Below, in pieces: positions 9,241-13,784 of a stretch of 13,784 nt of DNA. This DNA is from Amphritea sp. Its GTDB lineage: Bacteria > Pseudomonadota > Gammaproteobacteria > Pseudomonadales > Balneatricaceae. The stretch spans positions 1 to 13,784 of the forward strand of contig JAGPUU010000337.1 of NCBI GenBank assembly GCA_018067325.1, in the 5' to 3' direction. Both the position numbers and the translations under genes were made by a program. The notes beneath the pieces are model-generated. The model ran no database searches. It saw only the letters and a program-made list of their open reading frames with translations, and was not told the DNA's origin. Position 1 is the stretch's first letter. Each line of letters opens with the position of its first letter.

Positions 9241-9273
9241 GTCAGCCGCTTCAGCTAAAGCGTATCGGCTGAC
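9241..9273. repeat. Inverted repeat at the dusC/amrS convergent junction
   Basis: GTCAGCCG (9241-9248) and CGGCTGAC (9266-9273) are a perfect 8-bp inverted repeat around 17 bases; the interior can add CTT/AAG pairing. It starts 2 bases after the dusC stop and overlaps the last codons and stop of the opposite gene. Neither side has a T run, so a bidirectional terminator is possible but not typical. Confidence 0.6.
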
Positions 9274-10330
9274 GCCGCGCACCCCAGTTACCTGGAAGGG
9301 CTTCAAATTTACCTGCCAGTGGCGTTTTGCAGGCGCTGCAGCAACCCTTCTCATCCAAATTCCAAAGTCCCAGTTGATATTGAGATCGTTCAATTAATAA
9401 CTGATCGCATTGACTGCAGTAGGTTGAGCCGCTGTCGATGGCCGCTACATTGCCTGTATAAACATGTTTAAGGCCACTGTCTAATGCTATTTTTCGGGCG
9501 CGCTCCAGAGTCTCCAGAGGCGTGCGAGGGTACTCGAGCATTTTATAATCGGGATGAAATGCGGTGAAATGCAATGGGATATATGCGCTCAGATTATCCC
9601 TGATCCAGTCACACATCGCCTGAAGTTCGTTAGGATCATCATTTTCACCGGGAATAATTAGGTTGGTAATCTCTACCCAGCAACGGGTTTCATGAACTAG
9701 ATAGCTCAGCGTATCCAGTACATTTTGCAGATGCCCTCCGCAAAACTTTCGGTAAAACTGTTCACTGAATCCTTTTAGATCAATATTGGCCGCATCCATA
9801 TGACTGAAAAACGCTACCCTCGGCTCAGGCATTACAAAGCCTGCTGATACAGCCACTGATTTAATATTTCGCTCCTTACAGGCTTGTGCTACATCGATGG
9901 CGTACTCCATAAAGATGATTGGGTCGTTATAGGTGTAGGCAATAGACCGGCAGCGGGTATTAACACAGGCGTCGGCAAGTATTTCTGGAGAAGCCTGACT
10001 GGCTAAGGTATCCATCTGTCTTGATTTGCTCATATCCCAGTTCTGGCAGAACTTGCAGCTGAGATTACAACCTGCGGTACCAAAGGATAGTACCGGCGTG
10101 CCGGGCAAGAAGTGATTCAGTGGCTTCTTTTCAATGGGGTCTATACAGAAGCCACTGGAGCGTCCGTAGCTATAAAGTACGATCTTCCCAGCCTCATTGC
10201 CTCGTACATAGCAGAGACCGCGCTGGCCCTCTTTTAGTTTGCATTGATGGGGGCAAATATCACACTGGACTCGTCCTTCTTCAACAGGGTGCCAGTAATG
10301 AGTTGGGTGTTGCGGCTTCAAGATTGTCAT
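9251..10330 (-). CDS. amrS: AmmeMemoRadiSam system radical SAM enzyme (PflA-like)
   Basis: Radical SAM protein of the AmmeMemoRadiSam set, related to pyruvate formate-lyase activating enzymes; its substrate is not established. The 359 residues contain the cluster motif CNLSCKFC (Cys88, Cys92, Cys95), then AYTYNDPIIFMEYA, the SAGFVMPEP segment and AANIDLKGF. Extra cysteines flank the core: Cys23, 26, 30 and 40 before it (CDICPHQC...GLC), and Cys305, 308, 330/331 and 334 in a C-terminal ribbon-like tail, so additional metal or Fe-S sites are plausible. I chose the ATG at 10328-10330 because MTILKPQHPTHYWHP is the usual family start; the frame stays open 32 codons further, but that extension is not family-like and runs into the start of the divergent Memo gene. 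The Memo/AMMECR1/macro genes run the other way from a 64-base gap. Confidence 0.93.
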   Translation of the reverse strand: MTILKPQHPTHYWHPVEEGRVQCDICPHQCKLKEGQRGLCYVRGNEAGKIVLYSYGRSSGFCIDPIEKKPLNHFLPGTPVLSFGTAGCNLSCKFCQNWDMSKSRQMDTLASQASPEILADACVNTRCRSIAYTYNDPIIFMEYAIDVAQACKERNIKSVAVSAGFVMPEPRVAFFSHMDAANIDLKGFSEQFYRKFCGGHLQNVLDTLSYLVHETRCWVEITNLIIPGENDDPNELQAMCDWIRDNLSAYIPLHFTAFHPDYKMLEYPRTPLETLERARKIALDSGLKHVYTGNVAAIDSGSTYCSQCDQLLIERSQYQLGLWNLDEKGCCSACKTPLAGKFEALPGNWGARRQPIRFS

Positions 10331-10394
10331 AGGGCTTAACGTCCGGCTCAGGACTATACTCAGTGTATTGCTGTCTTTTATAGGATCAGTGTAT
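10331..10394. promoter_or_regulatory. Divergent amrS/amrB intergenic promoter region
   Basis: These 64 bases must carry the start signals for both divergent genes. TATACT at 10355-10360 could serve as a -10 for the + genes, and the overlapping ACTATA at 10353-10358 reads TATAGT on the - strand. No convincing -35 is seen for either. AGGA at 10382-10385 is the ribosome site for the Memo gene; amrS has no strong one. Confidence 0.35.
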
Positions 10395-11174
10395 ATGAGA
10401 ATTAAGCAGTCTGCCGTCGCAGGCATGTTTTACCCGGAAAACCCTGATGAACTTGCTGTGATGGTGAGCCAGCTACTGGTTGATAATCCGCAGCAGGGCT
10501 GCATGCCAGTCGCTATTATGGTGCCCCATGCTGGCTTGGTATATTCAGGGGGCGTTGCTGCCAGCGCTTATAACCGCATTCGGCCTTATCTACCGATGAT
10601 ATCCCGTATCGTTTTACTCGGTCCTGCTCACCGCGTCCCTTTGCTGGGTATGGCAGTGATGAGTGCTGATCTGTGGCGAACGCCGCTCGGACAGCTTAGA
10701 TTGGACCGTGATCTGAGTACTGCGCTCACCGATGAAGCCTTGGTGGTGGTGAATGACGTTGCTCATGCCCGTGAGCATTGTCTGGAGGTTCAGCTGCCTT
10801 TTCTGCAGTTACTTGATGGTGGGTATACCGTTTTGCCCATTCTGGTAGGGCAGACTCCGGTTGAAGAGGTTTCTGCGCTGATAGGCAGAGTGCTGCGTGA
10901 GCCTGGCACGCTGATATTAGTTAGCAGCGATCTGAGCCATTTTCATCAATATGATGAGGCCAGTCGTATTGATCAGGCAACTCTCCAGCAAATTAATCAG
11001 CTTAAGTCTGTTATTAAGCCGCAGCAAGCCTGTGGTTGTTACGCCCTTAATGGCTGGTTGGCCTATGCCGCTGAACAGGGGTTTCAGGCGGAGTTTCTTA
11101 GTTATTGTAATTCCGGGGATACAGCGGGTGATTCGAACAGAGTAGTGGGGTATTCATCCTATGCATTCTATTGA
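10395..11174 (+). CDS. amrB: AmmeMemoRadiSam system protein B, Memo family
   Basis: Bacterial Memo-family protein, structurally related to class III (LigB-type) extradiol dioxygenases; its reaction in bacteria is not established. The 259 residues have every family landmark: VPHAGLVYSGG (His45), LLGPAHRVPL (His79), AREHCLEVQLPFLQ, SSDLSHF (Asp179, His182) and QACGCYALNG (Cys213). By motif order, His45, His79, Asp179, His182 and Cys213 correspond to the metal/active-site residues described in human MEMO1, so the protein should bind metal. The C-terminus contains RVVGY (249-253), which recalls the glycyl-radical consensus (see findings). The ATG at 10395 was chosen for AGGA nine bases upstream and the family-like start MRIKQSAVAGMFYP; a TTG at 10368 is a worse choice. 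It overlaps the AMMECR1 gene by 14 bases. Confidence 0.94.
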   Translation: MRIKQSAVAGMFYPENPDELAVMVSQLLVDNPQQGCMPVAIMVPHAGLVYSGGVAASAYNRIRPYLPMISRIVLLGPAHRVPLLGMAVMSADLWRTPLGQLRLDRDLSTALTDEALVVVNDVAHAREHCLEVQLPFLQLLDGGYTVLPILVGQTPVEEVSALIGRVLREPGTLILVSSDLSHFHQYDEASRIDQATLQQINQLKSVIKPQQACGCYALNGWLAYAAEQGFQAEFLSYCNSGDTAGDSNRVVGYSSYAFY

Positions 11175-11745
11175 ATGTTATAGCACGGAGGAACAGAAGG
11201 TGCTGTTGACTCTTGCGCGGGGTGCAGTTGCCCGTGGAGTGGCAGGTAAAGAGCCTGAGCGTCCCATTGATTTTCGAATTCCTGCGGGGCTTGAAAAACC
11301 ACGAGCCTGCTTTGTAACGCTAAAGATTGATGGGCAGTTAAGAGGCTGTATCGGTAATCTTGAAGCAAACAGCTCGCTTGTTGAAGCGGTATTACGTAAT
11401 AGCTATCTGGCAGCTTTTCGTGACCAGCGGTTTCAACCCATTAGTGAATCTGAACTAGAGACTCTTGAATATGAGATTTCAGTTCTGACACCGATGGTGC
11501 CGTTACCGGTCAGTAGTGAAGCGGATCTTATTGCCAAGCTAAGGCCGGGTGTCGATGGGCTGGTATTTGAAGCGGATGGTCATCGATCAACCTTCCTTCC
11601 TTCTGTCTGGGAGCAGCTGAATAAACCTGAGCAGTTTCTCAGTCAGTTACGCCTAAAGGCTGGGCTTGCGGCAGACTACTGGAGTAATGGTGTCCAGTGC
11701 TGGACTTATCAGGCGATTAGAATAGGAGAAGCGGATAGTGATTAG
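11161..11745 (+). CDS. amrA: AmmeMemoRadiSam system protein A, AMMECR1 family
   Basis: AMMECR1-domain protein; the human homologue is deleted in a contiguous Xq22.3 syndrome, and the molecular function is not settled. The 194-residue product is one AMMECR1 domain. The family signature [10 protein letters not shown] is at 60-69 with the invariant Cys63, preceded by [11 protein letters not shown] and followed by [21 protein letters not shown] and GVDGLVFE. The ATG at 11161 lies inside the end of the Memo gene (14-base overlap in another frame), and the 3' end overlaps the macrodomain start by 8 bases, so the three proteins are probably made in step. Presence of Memo and the radical SAM protein alongside makes the system assignment firm; the activity is unknown. 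Confidence 0.94.
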   Translation: MHSIECYSTEEQKVLLTLARGAVARGVAGKEPERPIDFRIPAGLEKPRACFVTLKIDGQLRGCIGNLEANSSLVEAVLRNSYLAAFRDQRFQPISESELETLEYEISVLTPMVPLPVSSEADLIAKLRPGVDGLVFEADGHRSTFLPSVWEQLNKPEQFLSQLRLKAGLAADYWSNGVQCWTYQAIRIGEADSD

Positions 11746-12247
11746 GGTTGAGGTTGGCGATATCACTACTTTAAAAGTAGGTGCTATCGTCAATGCTGCA
11801 AACAGCTCGCTGTTGGGCGGTGGAGGTGTTGATGGTGCTATTCATCGGGCAGCTGGGCCGGAATTATTGGCGGAGTGTCGTAGTATTGAAGGCTGCCCCA
11901 CCGGAGAGGCGCGCATTACACAAGGCTATGACCTGCCTGCAAGGTTTATAATACATACGGTAGGGCCTATCTGGCAGGGCGGTGGTCGTGATGAAGCCCG
12001 ATTGTTGAAATCCTGTTATCTCGCATCTTTAAAGCTGTGCTTGGATAGAGGTATCAAAGGGGTCGCTTTTCCGGCCATTAGCTGTGGTATCTACGGCTAC
12101 CCCAAACAAGAGGCGGTGGGCATAGCGGTTAAAACCATATCTGAGCTGTATATAAGTTATAGCTTGAATGAGGTGGTATTCTGCTGTTTTGATGAGCCGA
12201 TGGCTGAACTTTATCGGGACCGAATAGAGAAACAGGGGCTGGGTTGA
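11738..12247 (+). CDS. MacroD/YmdB-type macrodomain protein
   Basis: Macrodomain hydrolase of the MacroD class, which removes acetyl from O-acetyl-ADP-ribose and mono-ADP-ribose from acidic residues. The 169 residues are one macrodomain, close in length and sequence to E. coli YmdB. The signature [18 protein letters not shown] lies at 19-36 with the catalytic-type Asn22 and Asp32; Asp8 of GDIT should contact adenine, and CGIYGYP at 116-122 forms the second ribose/phosphate loop. An active hydrolase is therefore expected. The GTG start at 11738 has AGGAG at 11724-11728 and overlaps the AMMECR1 gene by 8 bases, so expression with the Memo/AMMECR1 pair is likely. A bidirectional terminator follows 50 bases later. 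Whether it works with that system or simply shares the transcript cannot be told from sequence. Confidence 0.93.
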   Translation: MIRVEVGDITTLKVGAIVNAANSSLLGGGGVDGAIHRAAGPELLAECRSIEGCPTGEARITQGYDLPARFIIHTVGPIWQGGGRDEARLLKSCYLASLKLCLDRGIKGVAFPAISCGIYGYPKQEAVGIAVKTISELYISYSLNEVVFCCFDEPMAELYRDRIEKQGLG

Positions 12248-12296
12248 TAAAGTAATAGGGAGCCGATAGCCTCCTTTAATTCACTTTTTTATAGAC

Positions 12297-12332
12297 AAAA
12301 AAAGCCTTTCAAGAGAAAGGCTTCAATTTTTT
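12297..12332. terminator. Bidirectional terminator between macrodomain and DUF2185 genes
   Basis: AAGCCTTTC (12302-12310) pairs with GAAAGGCTT (12315-12323) in a 9-bp stem with a four-base loop. T6 follows at 12327-12332 for the + strand, and A7 at 12297-12303 gives an immediate U run on the - strand. It can end both convergent transcripts, and is stronger for the - strand. Confidence 0.9.
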
Positions 12333-12352
12333 CTGATCTGATCTGATCTGAT
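12333..12352. repeat. (CTGAT)4 pentanucleotide tandem repeat
   Basis: Four perfect head-to-tail copies of CTGAT occupy 12333-12352, between the terminator and the stop codon of the - strand gene (12358-12360). It is noncoding in both directions. Such arrays expand and contract by replication slippage. Confidence 0.93.
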
Positions 12353-12357
12353 TTTGA

Positions 12358-12765
12358 TTAATGCTTAAAATCGTCGACATCATTAGTGATATCAACATCT
12401 ACTTGATCGGCTGGAATCTTAAAATCATATACCCGTTCCCATCCTTCTGAGCCCGGGGTACGCTCCCAAACAGTACCGGCGTTGTATTCGACCAGCTCTG
12501 TTAGCGAGGGGTCGAGTCCTGTCATTTTTGACAGGTCAACAGGTAATAGGTTGGTCACTTCATCTTCAAGAAACTCTGGTGTTTCATAGCCGGTAAACAT
12601 TCGCCATCCGGTATCATTCAGATGAGCGGGGACGGTTTTGTACATGAAACGAACCGGTAGTTTTTCCTCAAACACCAATTTAGAGACAAGTGCCAAAAAA
12701 CCATTCTTGGTCTGGGCGGTTTCATCATCTTTATTTAAAGGCTTATCGATATCTTCGATATTCAT
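12358..12765 (-). CDS. DUF2185 / Imm33-like protein
   Basis: Small soluble protein of 135 residues, acidic at both ends, with no signal peptide or membrane helix. The middle resembles the DUF2185 (Imm33-like) domain: VRFMYKTVP, then DTGWRMFTGYE with the GWR[MF]F.G signature at 53-59, the hydrophobic run leading to GLDPSLTELV, and GTVWERTPG near 97-105. I recognise this from motif style only, at moderate confidence. Some relatives are listed as immunity proteins of polymorphic toxins, but many are chromosomal proteins of unknown role, and no toxin gene is near. I chose the ATG at 12763-12765 because GGAG lies about six bases upstream; an ATG at 12801 adds 12 residues without a ribosome site. 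It is separated from both neighbours by terminators and is probably transcribed alone. Confidence 0.75.
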   Translation of the reverse strand: MNIEDIDKPLNKDDETAQTKNGFLALVSKLVFEEKLPVRFMYKTVPAHLNDTGWRMFTGYETPEFLEDEVTNLLPVDLSKMTGLDPSLTELVEYNAGTVWERTPGSEGWERVYDFKIPADQVDVDITNDVDDFKH

Positions 12766-12830
12766 AACAGCTCCGGCCTGATGGTATTTAAAGGCGGCCA
12801 TTTTACGCTGTTTTGCAGAGGAAGTTTAGA

Positions 12831-12850
12831 GTTAACCGCTGATCGTTAAC
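12831..12850. repeat. GTTAAC-N8-GTTAAC dyad upstream of the DUF2185 gene
   Basis: Two GTTAAC hexamers, each a palindrome, lie at 12831-12836 and 12845-12850. They sit 66-85 bases upstream of the DUF2185 start, where its promoter would be expected. An operator for a dimeric regulator is possible; no clear -35/-10 pair was found around it. Confidence 0.4.
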
Positions 12851-12870
12851 AGATAAGAGAAAGTCAGGTG

Positions 12871-12905
12871 AAAAAAAACTGCCAGCGGATGACCCACTGG
12901 CAGTT
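12871..12905 (-). terminator. Rho-independent terminator of the flavin reductase gene
   Basis: AACTGCCAG (12877-12885) pairs with CTGGCAGTT (12897-12905) in a 9-bp stem with an 11-base loop. The A8 run at 12871-12878 becomes a U tract when read on the - strand, partly shared with the stem base. It lies 18 bases after the - strand stop codon. Confidence 0.88.
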
Positions 12906-12923
12906 GCTCGCTTTAAAACGTAC

Positions 12924-13784
12924 CTAGCCAAGCTTTTCAATCAGGGTTTTTAGGTTGGCCTTCAGGTGCTCGGCCTGATCTGCTGGCATCTGTGCAAGCA
13001 GGGCAGCTTCTTCCTTAATAGCCAGTGCCTGCATCTTGGTAGCTGTTTCAGTTCCTTGCGCGGTTAGCTTCAAGGTTTCATTGTCGATATATTCAACCAG
13101 GCCTTTTTCTACCATCCAGTCAGCTGATTGTCTCAGGGCTACTTCGGGTTGCATTACAATCTCGGTTAGATCGTTTATTTTGGATTCAGGGCAGCTAATC
13201 ATTCTGGCCATAATGCGCCACTCTTCAGGATTGATGCCACATTCCTGCTTTAGTTTCGGATAGAGATCGGCGCTAAAGCTCTGGTAAGCTCCACGCAGGA
13301 GATAGAGTAGGTAGTCGCCTACAAAGTTATCCTCTGCTGCGATCGTTTCGCATGGGCTTGAAGCCTTAACCATTTCTGGATGTTGTGCGGAGACGGCATA
13401 GCTGCCCCGGGCAAAAACCAGTGGTTCTACACTGTCGTTGTAGCGGTAGTTAATAACTTCGCCTACTAAAATCAGATGGTCACCACCGTCATAAGTCGCC
13501 CAGGTTTTGCATTCAAACTGTGCAGCATACTCATCCAGAATTGGCGAACCACCCAGTCCAGCTGAATACGCAGCGTTGGCAAATTTGTCTTCGCCGCGGC
13601 TGGCAAAGTTGTTAGAGGTGGAAACCTGGTCCTTGCCTAAAACATTAACTGCAAAGTTCTCTGCGTTCTCAAATGCTGACAGACTGTGAGCGCCCTTATC
13701 TATGCTCCATAGCACCAGGATTGGATCCATTGATACAGAGTTGAAGCTACTGGCTGTTACACCAACAGGGTTGCCTTCAGCGTC
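12924..13784 (-). CDS. Flavin reductase-like domain fused to a MarR-type winged helix, 5'-truncated
   Basis: The gene enters from the right edge; 286 residues are visible. The first 18, before an internal ATG at 13728-13730, belong to the protein (DAEGNPVGVTASSFNSVS), which is the flavin-binding segment of the family; only a few dozen residues are likely missing. The flavin reductase domain spans about visible residues 1-130 (VLWSIDKGAHSLSAF, FAVNVL, GDHLILVGEV at 101-110). The C-terminal 130 residues look like a MarR-type winged helix (EEWRIMARM, INDLTEIV, MVEKGLVEY, LKLTAQG). The same fusion is known in the reductase component C1 of p-hydroxyphenylacetate hydroxylase of Acinetobacter baumannii, where the MarR-like part senses the aromatic ligand. 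A role supplying reduced flavin to a two-component monooxygenase is inferred; the partner must lie outside the window. Confidence 0.85.
   Translation of the reverse strand, partial: DAEGNPVGVTASSFNSVSMDPILVLWSIDKGAHSLSAFENAENFAVNVLGKDQVSTSNNFASRGEDKFANAAYSAGLGGSPILDEYAAQFECKTWATYDGGDHLILVGEVINYRYNDSVEPLVFARGSYAVSAQHPEMVKASSPCETIAAEDNFVGDYLLYLLRGAYQSFSADLYPKLKQECGINPEEWRIMARMISCPESKINDLTEIVMQPEVALRQSADWMVEKGLVEYIDNETLKLTAQGTETATKMQALAIKEEAALLAQMPADQAEHLKANLKTLIEKLG

Noticed and set aside
10331..10426. 32-residue N-terminal extension of the radical SAM protein
   Set aside because: The extension runs across the divergent spacer into the start of the Memo gene, and the family start motif begins at the ATG at 10328-10330.
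12333..12352. CRISPR-like or site-specific recombination repeat
   Set aside because: The unit is only five bases with no spacers, and there are no cas or recombinase genes; it is a simple microsatellite.
11738..12765. DarTG-like toxin-antitoxin or toxin-immunity module made of the macrodomain and DUF2185 genes
   Set aside because: The macrodomain is of the MacroD/YmdB type and the two genes are convergent, split by a terminator. No ADP-ribosyltransferase or polymorphic toxin gene is present.

Overview
The window reads as ordinary chromosome of a gammaproteobacterium, probably a marine Oceanospirillales-type organism. The order accD-folC-dedD-cvpA-purF-metZ matches the Pseudomonas/Oceanospirillales arrangement, and base composition is near 50% GC by eye. 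Genus is an inference from protein style and gene order. There are no tRNA or rRNA genes, insertion sequences, phage genes or CRISPR arrays, and no gene-free stretch longer than 300 bases.

Region 1 (1-8230, all + strand) is a biosynthetic block. It holds the end of trpB, then trpA (last two steps of tryptophan synthesis), accD (acetyl-CoA carboxylase) with a strong terminator, folC, a SPOR-domain DedD-like protein, cvpA, purF (first step of purine synthesis) and metZ (sulfhydrylation route to homocysteine), closed by a second terminator. Catalytic residues are intact wherever I could check them.

Region 2 (8288-12247) is the most interesting part. dusC, a tRNA dihydrouridine synthase, converges on a complete AmmeMemoRadiSam cluster: a PflA-like radical SAM enzyme (- strand), and divergently, 64 bases away, a Memo-family protein, an AMMECR1-family protein and a MacroD/YmdB-type macrodomain protein (+ strand). 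The last three genes overlap and look translationally coupled. The three core families are conserved from bacteria to humans, yet the biochemical role of the bacterial set is not settled as far as I know. Here the Memo protein keeps its putative metal/active-site residues and ends in an RVxGY sequence that resembles the glycyl-radical motif of the enzymes activated by PflA-type radical SAM proteins. The coupled macrodomain suggests a link to ADP-ribose or a related nucleotide.

Region 3 (12297-13784, - strand) starts at a bidirectional terminator and a (CTGAT)4 microsatellite. It holds a DUF2185/Imm33-like protein and the 3' part of a flavin reductase fused to a MarR-like winged helix, each with its own terminator. 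The fusion resembles the ligand-controlled reductase component of two-component aromatic hydroxylases. Its 5' end lies outside the window.
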